DNA of 64,000 nucleotides from an uncultured Collinsella sp. (GTDB lineage: Bacteria; Actinomycetota; Coriobacteriia; Coriobacteriales; Coriobacteriaceae): NCBI GenBank assembly GCA_958408685.1, contig CATYLC010000001.1:177782-241781 (forward strand), read 5' to 3'. The notes below the pieces were generated by a model. It was not told the origin of the DNA and ran no database searches. It saw only the letters and a list, made by a program, of their open reading frames with translations. The translations under genes were made by a program, and so were the position numbers. The first letter of the stretch is position 1, and every line of letters starts with the position of its first letter. Positions 1 through 8,422 of the stretch are shown here, piece after piece.

Positions 1-2
1 GA

Positions 3-107
3 CGGGGCGATTCGCTCGACCCGGCGGGCGGCGATGCCTTGCGTATCGATCGCGAGGCGCTGGCCGAGCTCATGCGCGATGATGCCGCTTTGCAGGGAGG
101 TCGATAG
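3..107 (+). CDS. C-terminal end of an upstream gene, probably the molybdate ABC permease (partial)
   Basis: An open frame runs from the window edge to a TAG at 105-107 and encodes about 34 residues ending in LMRDDAALQGGR. Too little remains to identify the family from sequence. The stop lies 3 nt before the ATG of the ABC ATPase, so the two are in one operon, and a ModB-type permease is the usual gene in that position. That identity is inferred from context only. Confidence 0.45.
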   Translation, partial: RGDSLDPAGGDALRIDREALAELMRDDAALQGGR

Positions 108-110
108 GCC

Positions 111-1181
111 ATGTCACTCGTTTTGGATATCAAAAAGCGCTATCCTGGGTTTATGCTCGACATGCAGCTTGAGGCCGGCGAGGAGCGCGTGGCGCTGCTC
201 GGTGCCTCCGGATGTGGCAAGAGCTGTACGCTGCGCTGCATTGCCGGTGTGGAAACGCCCGACGAGGGCAAGATCGTCGTCAACGGCGTGACCTTTTTTG
301 ACTCGGCCTCGGGCGTTAACTTGTCGCCCCAGGAGCGTAAATGCGCTCTGCTGTTCCAAAACTATCAGCTGTTTCCCAACATGACGGTGGCCGATAACGT
401 ATGTGCCGGTGTAAAGGACGCGGGCGACGCCGCGGCGCGCAAAAGGTTGGCGGAGCGCTATCTGGGCATTTTCGGCCTGGCCGATTTTGCCGACCGCTAC
501 CCCGCACGCCTTTCGGGCGGTCAGCAGCAACGTGTGGCGCTTGCGCGCATGGTGGCGGCGCATCCGGGCATCTTTATGTTCGACGAGCCCATGAGCGCGC
601 TCGATTCCTATCTTAAGAGCGCCCTCGAACAGAACATGCTCGACCTGTTCGATGTGTGCAACCGTACCGTGCTCTACGTGAGTCACGACATCGACGAAGC
701 GTGCCGCCTGTGCCGGCGCATCTGCGTGATGCACGACGGGCATGTTGAGGAGATCGGCTCCATCGAGGACGTGGTCCGCCGTCCGCAGACGCTGGCGGCA
801 CTGCGCCTGACGGGCTGCAAGAACACAAGCCGTGCGCGCAAGATCGGCGACGAAGAAGTTGAGGCCCTCGACTGGGGCATGACCTTTAACGTGGGTCGTG
901 AGGTTCCCGATAATGTGGCGTACCTGGGTATTCGCGCAAGCTACTTCCATGTTGACAATCGCGCGGAGCGGGGCCGCAACAGCTATGATTTGCACGTGGC
1001 CCGTGTGAGCGATTCGCGCTTTGAGCGCCTGGTGCTGCTGGACGTGCCGCGTGCTGATGCGCCCACGCGTCTGCAGTGGAAGGTCAACAAAGTGAACGTA
1101 GCTGCCGACGGGCTGCCGCAGGCCGACGAGACCCTGCGCATGCACTTCGATGCGAGTAAGATCCATTTGGTTTGTCGATAG
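111..1181 (+). CDS. modC: Molybdate/tungstate-type ABC transporter ATP-binding protein
   Basis: This is the ATPase of an oxyanion importer, expected to sit on the cytoplasmic face with a ModB-type permease. Walker A (GASGCGKS) is at residues 31-38, a Q-loop FQNYQLF at about 82-88, the ABC signature LSGGQQQR at 134-141, and Walker B FMFDEP at 155-160. The arrangement matches the ModC/CysA group. The 120-residue C-terminal part is not an obvious MOP domain, so sulfate or tungstate cannot be excluded as substrate. Molybdate fits the window, which holds several molybdopterin enzymes and mobA. The upstream gene stops 3 nt before this start. Confidence 0.75.
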   Translation: MSLVLDIKKRYPGFMLDMQLEAGEERVALLGASGCGKSCTLRCIAGVETPDEGKIVVNGVTFFDSASGVNLSPQERKCALLFQNYQLFPNMTVADNVCAGVKDAGDAAARKRLAERYLGIFGLADFADRYPARLSGGQQQRVALARMVAAHPGIFMFDEPMSALDSYLKSALEQNMLDLFDVCNRTVLYVSHDIDEACRLCRRICVMHDGHVEEIGSIEDVVRRPQTLAALRLTGCKNTSRARKIGDEEVEALDWGMTFNVGREVPDNVAYLGIRASYFHVDNRAERGRNSYDLHVARVSDSRFERLVLLDVPRADAPTRLQWKVNKVNVAADGLPQADETLRMHFDASKIHLVCR

Positions 1182-1247
1182 CGCCGGGTAATGCCGTCGG
1201 GGATATAAGCCACGGCGGCTTTGTCTTGCCGTTCGCCGAATGAAGGA

Positions 1248-1276
1248 TGACAAACTCTTATCAATTAAGATAATTA
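1248..1276 (+). promoter_or_regulatory. Candidate promoter for the double-cubane protein operon
   Basis: TGACAA at 1248-1253 is followed, with 15-17 nt spacing, by AT-rich hexamers GATAAT (1269-1274) or TAATTA (1271-1276). This is the only AT-rich stretch between modC and the next gene. A transcript from here would have a 5' leader of about 330 nt. Sequence resemblance only. Confidence 0.35.
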
Positions 1277-1382
1277 TTTATTAAACGACGGCACACGACG
1301 CTGTCGTACGAATGTCAACGGCGTTCGCATGGTCGATGACCGCTGATATAGTTGACCTCAACTTGTAAAGGAGGGTGCGCAC

Positions 1383-1451
1383 ATGCCGCAGACGACATAC
1401 ATTCGCCGCGTTGCCGCGCGCGCCCTGTATATGGCTCGGAGCCGCATATGA
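1383..1451 (+). CDS. Possible 22-residue leader peptide
   Basis: An ATG at 1383 is preceded by AAAGGAGGG at 1367-1375 with ideal spacing. The frame encodes MPQTTYIRRVAARALYMARS plus RI and stops at TGA 1449-1451. It has four or five arginines and ends inside sequence that can fold (GGAGCCG...CGGCTCC). The site looks like a translated upstream ORF in a regulated leader. There is no homologue to name, and it may only be a strong fortuitous start. Confidence 0.4.
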   Translation: MPQTTYIRRVAARALYMARSRI

Positions 1452-1610
1452 GCAGGTATGTTCACGGCTCCGGGAGAGACGACGCACAACTAAATAATCA
1501 GCTGCAAAGCAGGTTCCCCAAAATTCCGGGTTTAGGCACGGCTGGGTTTTCGCCGCCCACCGTGCAGCAATACCGTAGTTATCCGTATTTGGTTCGAGAG
1601 GGGAACCGTC

Positions 1611-2894
1611 ATGGCTGAAGAATTCGATTTCCATCCGATGTGGGAGAGCCTCGGCATGAATCTTGCCGACCACGATATGCTGCTGGGCGCTGTGGGCCAG
1701 ATGTACGGCGATATGTTCCTGACGCAGAACAATCGCCCCAAGTCCACGTCCTACCTGGATTTTGTCGCCACCAACATCCACAGCGGCCGTATTAAGGAGA
1801 TGCTCGACAAGAAGGAGGCCGGCGAGGCCACCAAGATCGTCGGTTCGTTCTGCGTCTATGTGCCCGAGGAGATCGTGCTTGCCTGCGATGGCATCCCCGT
1901 TGGCCTGTGCTCGGGTGCCGACTGGGCGACCGACAAGGTCGAGGAGCATCTGCCGCGCAACACCTGCCCGCTCATCAAGAGCTTTGCCGGCTTTAAGCTG
2001 GGCGAGGTCTGCCCCTACATTGAGTCGAGTGATCTGGTGGTGGGCGAGAACACCTGCGATGGCAAGAAGAAGGCCTACGAGTTCTTTGCCACGCAAAAGA
2101 ACATGTACGTCATGGATATTCCCAACGTACACGACGAGTCGACGCTCGTGACCTGGAAGGCCGAGGTCAAGAAGCTCGCCGCCAAGATCGAGGAAGAGTG
2201 CGGCGTCAAGATCACGCCCGAGCGTCTGAAGGCCGCCATCCACGCCGTCAATGAGAAGCGTCGCGCCCTGCAGCGCCTCGCTGCCACGCGCGCTGCCGAC
2301 CCGGCGCCCATCAGCGGTCTCGATAGCCTGCTGACCGTGCAGGCCGCCTTTATGGATGACACGCCGCGTCTGACCGGAGCCATCAACGAGATGGCGGCTG
2401 AGTGCGAGCAGCGTGTCGAGGCCGGCGAGGGCGTGGCGCCCAAGGGGACCAAGCGCATCCTGTACACCGGCACGCCCATGGCCGTGCCCAACTGGAAGCT
2501 GTTCAACCTCATCGAGAAGGCCGGCGGCGTCGTGGTGGGCGAGGAGTCCTGCACGGGCTCGCGCTACTACAAGGACCTGGTCGACGAGTCCGGCGAGACG
2601 GTCGACGAGATGCTCGATGCCATCGCCGAGCGCTACTTTAAGATCAACTGCGCTGTCTTTACGCCCAACGACCAGCGTATGAAGGACATTGTCCAGATGG
2701 CCAAGGACCTGCATGCCGACGGCATCGTCGACGTGGCCCTGCAGTTCTGCACGCTCTACGAGATGGAGTCGTTTGCCGTGGAGAAGGCCGCCGAGGAGGC
2801 GGGCATTCCGTTTATGCACATCACGACCGACTACGCCGGCGAGGACGCCGGTCAGCTCCAGACCCGCATCGAGGCCTTCCTCGAGACGATTTAG
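1611..2894 (+). CDS. Double-cubane-cluster protein, 2-hydroxyacyl-CoA dehydratase (HgdB/FldC-like) family, copy 1
   Basis: A 427-residue member of the HgdB/YjiM family, whose subunits carry cysteine-bound iron-sulfur clusters and take low-potential electrons from an ATP-driven activase. Conserved cysteine contexts include NTCPLIKS, CPYIESSD, ENTCDGKKK, EESCTGSRY and INCAVFTPND. The ENTCDGKKK motif and the single-subunit organisation fit the double-cubane-cluster protein branch better than the two-subunit hydroxyacyl-CoA dehydratases. The GAGAGGGG ribosome site lies about 8 nt upstream of the ATG. It is the first gene of a co-directional run that includes an ABC transporter and a paralogue (8423-9586). 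The substrate is unknown. Confidence 0.8.
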   Translation: MAEEFDFHPMWESLGMNLADHDMLLGAVGQMYGDMFLTQNNRPKSTSYLDFVATNIHSGRIKEMLDKKEAGEATKIVGSFCVYVPEEIVLACDGIPVGLCSGADWATDKVEEHLPRNTCPLIKSFAGFKLGEVCPYIESSDLVVGENTCDGKKKAYEFFATQKNMYVMDIPNVHDESTLVTWKAEVKKLAAKIEEECGVKITPERLKAAIHAVNEKRRALQRLAATRAADPAPISGLDSLLTVQAAFMDDTPRLTGAINEMAAECEQRVEAGEGVAPKGTKRILYTGTPMAVPNWKLFNLIEKAGGVVVGEESCTGSRYYKDLVDESGETVDEMLDAIAERYFKINCAVFTPNDQRMKDIVQMAKDLHADGIVDVALQFCTLYEMESFAVEKAAEEAGIPFMHITTDYAGEDAGQLQTRIEAFLETI

Positions 2895-3010
2895 CCGCAC
2901 CTGCGCTAAGCCGTGCCGCCGGGTGTTCCTATCCACGCGATAGGGATTTCTCCGTTGCCATGTCGGCCGGTGTCCGGATGCACCGCAGGGCGCCGATCGG
3001 CTTCGCATAA

Positions 3011-3045
3011 CTGCCGGGGCGGGGGGATTTCCGCCGTCCCGGCAG
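3011..3045 (+). promoter_or_regulatory. Intercistronic GC-rich hairpin before the substrate-binding protein gene
   Basis: CTGCCGGG (3011-3018) pairs with CCCGGCAG (3038-3045), with additional CGG/CCG pairing inside. It is followed by ATTCTATCTGTTTATT, a weak T-rich tail. It could be a partial terminator or attenuator between copy 1 of the double-cubane protein and the transporter genes. A 16-codon frame (ATG 2958 to TAA 3008-3010) ends exactly at the foot of this stem. Confidence 0.45.
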
Positions 3046-3080
3046 ATTCTATCTGTTTATTCAGACACGAAAGGAACTCA

Positions 3081-4703
3081 ATGAACAACGATCTGAACAA
3101 CGACCTTTTCAAGGCGGGCGTCTCCCGTCGCGGTTTTCTGACCGGCTCCGCTGCCCTGTGCGTCATGGCGGGCCTCGGCCTCACCGGCTGCGGCGGTTCG
3201 GGCGCCGAGAGCGGTAGCGCCGCTGCCTCCGGCCAGGATGTGGAGTATCGCGACGAGCTGCAGATCGCGTTACCGGCGAGCCCGGACGGTCTCGATCCGC
3301 ACACCACGTCGTCGCTTGTGACCATGGACATCATCTGCAACGTCGTCGAGCCGCTCTTTGGCCTCGATAGCGACTACGAGCCCCAGCCCGTGCTGGCCAA
3401 GGGCTATGAGGTCTCCGACGACGGCCTGACCTACACCATCAAGCTGCGCGAGGGCGTCACCTTCCACAACGGCAAGGAGTTTGGCTCCGAGGACGTCGTG
3501 GCCTCGATGAACCGCTGGCTCACCGTCAACGACCGCGCCGCGAGCCTGCTGCCCGGCGCCACCTTCGCCGCCTCGGGCGACCACGAGGTCACCTGCACGC
3601 TGACCGAGCCCGCCGTCGACTTTCTGATCATCCTGGGCAACCACTCCCAGTATCCGGGCATCTTCCCCTCCGAGGTCATCGAGGCCGCGGACGATACCGG
3701 CGTGACCGAGTACGTGGGTACCGGTGCCTACAAGTTTGTGGAGTGGAAGCAGGACCAGTACGTCCATCTCACCCGCTACGAGGACTATGTCGCCGCCCAC
3801 GGCAAGGCTTCGGGCTATACCGGCAAGGTCTTCGCGCCCACCAAGGACATCTACTATCAGTTCGTGACCGAGGCCTCCACGCGCGTGAGCGGGTTTGAGA
3901 CCGGCGAGTACGATATCGCTGGCGAGATCCCCACCGAGAACTACCACGACTTCGACGGCAACGACGACGTCAAGCTCTACACCCATAACGCCGGCGTTCT
4001 GACCGCCTTCCTCAACATGAACGAGGGCATCTTCGCCGACGAGGAGATCCGCAAGTGCGCCCTCATGGCTATCGATTGCGAGGCGGCCGCTCTTGCCGCC
4101 TATGGCGAGAAAGAGCTCTTTAACATCGATCCCAACCTTGGCAACCCCGAGAACGCTCAGTGGGCGACCGACGCGGGCAAGAAGTACTTCAACCAGGCCG
4201 ACGCCAAGGCCGCCAAGAAGGCTCTGGCCAAGACCTCCTATGCCGGTGAGACGGTCAAGCTGCTGACCACCCCCGACTACAAGGATATGTACAACGCCAC
4301 CGTCGCGCTGCAGGAGCAGCTCGAGAAGGCCGGCTTCACCGCCGAGGTCGACAGCTACGAGTTCGCGACCTTCATGGACATCCGCTCCGGCAAGCCCGAG
4401 CAGTGGGACCTCTTTGTGGCCTCCACCAACTACAAACCCATCCCGGCCCAGTCCCTCTCGGTCTCCAAGGCCTTCTATGGCCTGTCCGACGAGAAGGCGC
4501 TCAAGCTCGTGGCCGAGACCCGCACCGCCAAGGACACCGACGCCGCGGCCAAGAAGTGGGCCGAGGCTCAGGAGCGCCTCTATGAGATCGCCGTCATCGA
4601 GCCGCTTTGCCACTACGCTTCCATCACGGGCACCCAGGCAGACGTCGAGGACGTCGAGGTGCTCGACGGCGCCATCGTTTGGAATGCCAAGCGTCCGGAG
4701 TAA
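3081..4703 (+). CDS. ABC transporter substrate-binding lipoprotein (family 5, peptide/nickel type)
   Basis: A 540-residue extracellular solute receptor of the SBP_bac_5 (DppA/OppA/NikA) family. The start at 3081 follows GAAAGGAA and gives an N terminus with a twin-arginine-like SRRGFLTG (residues 15-22) and lipobox LTGC (34-37), so Cys37 is the predicted lipidation site. The family signature region YTIKLREGVTFHNGKEF is present. The longer frame from 2913 lacks a ribosome site and would bury the signal peptide. It heads a five-gene transporter operon. The ligand cannot be read from sequence; peptides, nickel chelates or other amide compounds are all seen in the family. Confidence 0.85.
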   Translation: MNNDLNNDLFKAGVSRRGFLTGSAALCVMAGLGLTGCGGSGAESGSAAASGQDVEYRDELQIALPASPDGLDPHTTSSLVTMDIICNVVEPLFGLDSDYEPQPVLAKGYEVSDDGLTYTIKLREGVTFHNGKEFGSEDVVASMNRWLTVNDRAASLLPGATFAASGDHEVTCTLTEPAVDFLIILGNHSQYPGIFPSEVIEAADDTGVTEYVGTGAYKFVEWKQDQYVHLTRYEDYVAAHGKASGYTGKVFAPTKDIYYQFVTEASTRVSGFETGEYDIAGEIPTENYHDFDGNDDVKLYTHNAGVLTAFLNMNEGIFADEEIRKCALMAIDCEAAALAAYGEKELFNIDPNLGNPENAQWATDAGKKYFNQADAKAAKKALAKTSYAGETVKLLTTPDYKDMYNATVALQEQLEKAGFTAEVDSYEFATFMDIRSGKPEQWDLFVASTNYKPIPAQSLSVSKAFYGLSDEKALKLVAETRTAKDTDAAAKKWAEAQERLYEIAVIEPLCHYASITGTQADVEDVEVLDGAIVWNAKRPE

Positions 4704-4713
4704 TGCAATAGAT

Positions 4714-4757
4714 GGCGTGGCGGCTTGAGGGATCTGGTCCCCTGTGGCCGCCACGCC
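4714..4757 (+). promoter_or_regulatory. Intercistronic hairpin after the substrate-binding protein gene
   Basis: GGCGTGGCGGC (4714-4724) pairs perfectly with GCCGCCACGCC (4747-4757) around a 22-nt loop. There is no T-run, so it is more likely an RNA-stabilising or attenuating stem that raises binding-protein mRNA over permease mRNA, a common arrangement in such operons. Confidence 0.6.
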
Positions 4758-4791
4758 CTGTCCACGTTCAGAGGGGAAATAGACGCCTCGC

Positions 4792-5745
4792 ATGTTGAAG
4801 TACACGCTCAAACGTATAGGCGCGATGGTTCCGGTGATGCTCATCATCTCGGTCGTCGTGTTTTTGATTATCTATCTCACACCGGGTGACCCGGCTTCTT
4901 CGATGCTCGGCATGGAGGCTTCGGCCGACCAGATCGAGCGCGTCAACGATAGCCTGGGACTCAACGAGCCGCTGCCGCAGCGCTACGTTGAGTGGATGGG
5001 CGGCGTGCTTACCGGCGACCTGGGCGATTCGTATTTTATGCGCCAGCCCGTCACGCAGGCGATCGCCGAGCACTTTGGCCCCACGCTATCGCTCGCGCTT
5101 CTGGCACAGCTCATCGCGCTGTTGATTGCACTGCCCTGCGGCGTCGTCGCCGCCCTCAAACATGGGTCGCGCACCGACGCGGTCTTGCGTGTCGTTGCTC
5201 TTTTGGGCGTGGCGATACCCGGCTTTTTGATGGCGCTCATGCTTATGTGGCTGTTTGCCGTCACGTTGCGTGTGTTCCCGGTGGCCGGCTATGCGCCGCT
5301 ATCGAAGGGTTGGTTCAGCCATTTACGCTATCTTGCGTTGCCGGCCATATCGCTTGGATGTGTGCAGGCGGCCCTGCTCATGCGCATGACCCGTTCGAGC
5401 GTGATCGAGGCCATGCAGCTCGACTGCGTCAAGACGGCGCGTGCCAAGGGCGTCTCCGAGGTTCGCGTCGTGCTGGCCCATGCCCTGCGCAACGCAGCGC
5501 TGCCGATTCTCACCTCGGTCGGCTATTCTTTTGGCGCCCTGATTACGGGTGCCGTGGTGACTGAGGCCATTTTTAACATCCCCGGTTTGGGCCAGCTGGT
5601 CACGAGCTCTATCGAGCGTCGCGACTATCCGGTGATTCAGGGCGTGCTGCTGGTCATCGCCTTGTTGAATTCGGTGATCAATCTGGTCGTTGACCTTGCC
5701 TACGGCGCTTTTGACCCGCGCGCTCGCAAATGGGGCGATGCATGA
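4792..5745 (+). CDS. ABC transporter permease (DppB type)
   Basis: A 317-residue inner-membrane permease of the peptide/nickel ABC family. It has an N-terminal membrane segment (about residues 9-29), the typical DppB periplasmic stretch ending LTPGDPAS, and several later hydrophobic segments. The coupling-helix EAA-like region KTARAKGVSEVRVVLAHALR is followed by NAALPILTSVG. The stop overlaps the start of the next permease (ATGA), which implies translational coupling. It should pair with the 5742-6572 product to form the channel. Confidence 0.87.
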   Translation: MLKYTLKRIGAMVPVMLIISVVVFLIIYLTPGDPASSMLGMEASADQIERVNDSLGLNEPLPQRYVEWMGGVLTGDLGDSYFMRQPVTQAIAEHFGPTLSLALLAQLIALLIALPCGVVAALKHGSRTDAVLRVVALLGVAIPGFLMALMLMWLFAVTLRVFPVAGYAPLSKGWFSHLRYLALPAISLGCVQAALLMRMTRSSVIEAMQLDCVKTARAKGVSEVRVVLAHALRNAALPILTSVGYSFGALITGAVVTEAIFNIPGLGQLVTSSIERRDYPVIQGVLLVIALLNSVINLVVDLAYGAFDPRARKWGDA

Positions 5746-6572
5746 TGGCAAACGTTAAGAAGGCTCTTGCCAACAAGGGGTTTGTGGTCGGCGGTTGCAT
5801 TTTCCTGGCGATTGCGCTGATCGCGCTCGTCGGTCCGCTGGTGTGGACGGTTGATCCCAATGCGCAGGAGATGGCGTTGCGACTTTCGGCACCTTCGCCC
5901 GCGCATCCCTTTGGCTGCGATGACTTTGGCCGCGACCTGCTTGCCCGCGTCATCGCGGGCGCGCGCGTGTCGCTTGGTGTTGGCATTGCCGTCACGCTCG
6001 CGACGAGTGTGCTCGGCTTGGTGATCGGCGCCTATGCGTGCTACAACGAGAGGCTCGATCATATTCTCATGCGCATCTGCGACGGCCTTATGTCCATTCC
6101 GGGCGTGCTGCTGGCCATCGCGCTCATGGCGATGATGGGCGCCTCGGTCTGGAACGTCATCATCGCGCTCTCCATCGTCTATACGCCCAGCATGGCGCGC
6201 ATCGTGCGCTCGCGCGCGATGGTGGTCAAGGAGGAGCCCTTTGTGGAGGCCCTGCGCGTGCAGGGCGCCTCGACCGCGCGCATCGTGTGGCTGCATATCG
6301 TGCCCAACGTTATGGCGCCCTTCCTGGTGCAGGCGACCTTCGTCTTTGCCGAGGCCGTGCTCTCTGAGGCCGCCCTCTCGTTTCTGGGCCTGGGTATCAA
6401 GGCGCCCGACGCCAGCTGGGGAAACATCCTGCAGGCGGGCAAGAACGTGATGCGCAAAGCCCCGTGGATGATCTTCTTCCCGGCAGCGGCCATCATCGCG
6501 AGCGTGCTTTCGCTGAACCTTGCCGGCGACGGCCTGCGAGACGCCCTCGACCCCAAGACCAAGGAGGACTAG
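5742..6572 (+). CDS. ABC transporter permease (DppC type)
   Basis: A 276-residue second permease of the peptide-type transporter. The chosen ATG (5742) overlaps the preceding stop; an in-frame ATG at 5745 is equally possible. The N terminus MMANVKKALANKGFVVGGC leads into the first membrane segment. The family hallmarks PFGCDDFGRDLLARVI and the cytoplasmic loop VEALRVQGASTARIVWLHIV (EAA region) are both clear. The frame reaching back to 5730 has no independent ribosome site. Confidence 0.87.
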   Translation: MMANVKKALANKGFVVGGCIFLAIALIALVGPLVWTVDPNAQEMALRLSAPSPAHPFGCDDFGRDLLARVIAGARVSLGVGIAVTLATSVLGLVIGAYACYNERLDHILMRICDGLMSIPGVLLAIALMAMMGASVWNVIIALSIVYTPSMARIVRSRAMVVKEEPFVEALRVQGASTARIVWLHIVPNVMAPFLVQATFVFAEAVLSEAALSFLGLGIKAPDASWGNILQAGKNVMRKAPWMIFFPAAAIIASVLSLNLAGDGLRDALDPKTKED

Positions 6573-6575
6573 CCC

Positions 6576-7571
6576 ATGGCTCAGCATCTTTTGGACGTGC
6601 GCGACCTCTGCATCTCGTTTGTGGGCCGCGATGGCAACGCGCTGGAAGCCGTCAACAAACTCAACCTACATATCGATGCCGGCGAGATCGTTGGTGTTGT
6701 CGGCGAGTCCGGCTGCGGTAAGTCGGTGTTTGCCCAGAGTGTCATGCGCCTATTGGAGCATGAACAGAAGATGGCCTATACCGGTCAGATTCTCTTTGAC
6801 GGGGAGGACCTGCTCGCGCGCCCGCTCAAGCGCATGCGCGAGGTGCGCGGCTGCGATATTGCCATGATCTTCCAGGACCCGTTGTCCTCACTCAACCCCG
6901 TCATGACGGTGGGTGCGCAGGTTATCGAGGCGGTGAGGGCCCACCGTAAGGTGAGCCGACGCGAAGCCCGCAACGAGGCTCTATCGCTGTTGGAGCGTGT
7001 GGGAATTCGAGATGCCGCGGCTCGCTTCGACATGTATCCGGGCGATTTTAGCGGCGGTATGCGCCAGCGCGTGATGATTGCCATGGCGCTCGCCGGGCAC
7101 CCACGCCTGCTTATCGCCGACGAGCCCACCACGGCACTCGACACGACGACTCAAAAACAGATTTTGGATCTCCTACGCGACCTCAACAGTTCCGAGGGCA
7201 TGGCGGTGCTTTTTATCAGCCATGATTTGGGTGTCGTCACGAGCATCTGCTCGCGCGTGCACGTCATGTATCTGGGCCAAATCGTAGAAGAGATCGACGC
7301 CTGCGGCCTTATGGAGCGCCCGAGCCACCCGTATGCCCAGGGGCTCATCGCGAGCATTCCGCCGCTCGAAGGCGAGCGAGTTGACACGCTGGCGGATATT
7401 CCGGGCACAGTGCCGCCGCTTACGGCAATACCCTGTGGATGCCGCTTTGCGCCTCGTTGCGCCCGGGCGGACGAGCGTTGCCGCGCGCAGGAGCCTCCGC
7501 TATTTGCCGTGAATGCGTGCGACCGGTCTAAATGCTGGCTTGTCGAGAAAGGGGAGTGCCATGGCTGTTGA
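6576..7571 (+). CDS. ABC transporter ATP-binding protein (DppD type)
   Basis: A 331-residue ATPase of the peptide transporter. Walker A GESGCGKS is at residues 43-50, the Q-loop IFQDP at about 98-102, signature FSGGMRQR at 158-165 and Walker B LLIADEP at 178-184. The C-terminal oligopeptide-transporter extension contains the Cys-rich CGCRFAPRCARADERC typical of DppD/OppD, which in relatives binds an iron-sulfur cluster. It begins 3 nt after the DppC-like stop and overlaps the next ATPase gene by 11 nt. Confidence 0.88.
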   Translation: MAQHLLDVRDLCISFVGRDGNALEAVNKLNLHIDAGEIVGVVGESGCGKSVFAQSVMRLLEHEQKMAYTGQILFDGEDLLARPLKRMREVRGCDIAMIFQDPLSSLNPVMTVGAQVIEAVRAHRKVSRREARNEALSLLERVGIRDAAARFDMYPGDFSGGMRQRVMIAMALAGHPRLLIADEPTTALDTTTQKQILDLLRDLNSSEGMAVLFISHDLGVVTSICSRVHVMYLGQIVEEIDACGLMERPSHPYAQGLIASIPPLEGERVDTLADIPGTVPPLTAIPCGCRFAPRCARADERCRAQEPPLFAVNACDRSKCWLVEKGECHGC

Positions 7572-8346
7572 TAGTGAAGTCCTGCTTAGGGTCTCACATT
7601 TGACTAAAGCGTATTCCATGCCGGGCTCAGGTTTTAAGCGTCAGGCCTTTACCGCCGTGGACGACCTGTCGTTTGAGATCGCGCCGGGCGAGGTCTATGG
7701 TCTGGTTGGCGAATCCGGATCGGGCAAGTCGACGACTGGACGCCTGATCTGTGGTCTCGAGCGTGCGGATTCCGGCTCGATTGTCTATCGCGGGCACGAC
7801 CTCGCCACGATGTCGGAGCGCGAACGCAAGCCGTTTCGCCGCGAGATCCAGCTGGTATTCCAGGATAGCTCTACGGCTTTTGACCCGCGCAACCGTGTCG
7901 GCCGCATTTTGGAGGAGCCGCTGATTATCGCCGGCGTGCGCGATGCGGATGAGCGCCATGGGCGCGCGCTCTCGGCCCTGGCCTCGGTCGGTCTTCTAGC
8001 AGAGCATTATGACCGCTATCCGCATGACCTTTCGGGGGGACAGCGTCAGCGACTCAATCTGGCACGGGCGCTTATTTGCGAGCCGCGCCTTGTGGTATGC
8101 GACGAGCCGGTCTCGGCGCTTGACGTGTCCGTGCAGGCCCAAGTGCTCAACTTGCTTCGCGACCTGCAGCGTACGACGGGCGTGGCGCTGCTGTTTATCA
8201 CGCATGATATGCGTGTGGTTCGGCATATGTCCGATCGGATTGGCGTGCTCTACCACGGTCGTCTTGTCGAGGAAGGCGCGGCCGAGGACGTGATCGCGCA
8301 CCCGAGCGATCCGTATACGCAGGAGCTTATCGACGCCATTCCCTAG
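7561..8346 (+). CDS. ABC transporter ATP-binding protein (DppF type)
   Basis: A 261-residue second ATPase of the peptide-type transporter. The ATG at 7561 follows GAAAGGGGAG and overlaps the end of the DppD-like gene. Walker [10 protein letters not shown] is at residues 50-58, with Q-loop VFQDS, signature LSGGQRQR and Walker [12 protein letters not shown]. It ends at [10 protein letters not shown], slightly shorter than typical DppF because the Cys-rich extension is missing. It completes a full importer (binding protein, two permeases, two ATPases) enclosed between two double-cubane protein genes. Confidence 0.87.
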   Translation: MAVDSEVLLRVSHLTKAYSMPGSGFKRQAFTAVDDLSFEIAPGEVYGLVGESGSGKSTTGRLICGLERADSGSIVYRGHDLATMSERERKPFRREIQLVFQDSSTAFDPRNRVGRILEEPLIIAGVRDADERHGRALSALASVGLLAEHYDRYPHDLSGGQRQRLNLARALICEPRLVVCDEPVSALDVSVQAQVLNLLRDLQRTTGVALLFITHDMRVVRHMSDRIGVLYHGRLVEEGAAEDVIAHPSDPYTQELIDAIP

Positions 8347-8422
8347 AGGATGCTTCCTTTTGGGTATGGCGTGGGTTTGTTGTTTAATTGTCGGTATATC
8401 GGTGCAAGAGAGGGGAACTACT

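Larger units (their letters stand above)
1182..1610 (+). other. Intergenic region: promoter, leader-peptide ORF and structured leader
   Basis: 429 nt without a full-size gene. It starts GC-rich, contains an AT-rich block at 1255-1284 that probably includes a promoter, then a 14-nt near-palindrome AGTTGACCTCAACT (1350-1363). A 22-codon ORF with an excellent ribosome-binding site follows (1383-1451). After it come an interrupted GGAGCCG/CGGCTCC pairing around 1438-1472 and a stem GCACGG/CCGTGC with inner TGGG/CCCA pairs (1536-1565). I could not match it to any riboswitch consensus I know. Confidence 0.5.

Noticed and set aside
1282..1610. Known riboswitch (cobalamin, TPP, SAM, glycine, Moco) upstream of the double-cubane gene
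   Set aside because: None of the conserved core motifs of these classes could be seen. Kept only as an unidentified leader.
7561..7571. Overlap of the two ABC ATPase genes as a frameshift
   Set aside because: Both reading frames are complete with their own ribosome sites. Overlaps of this size are normal in operons.
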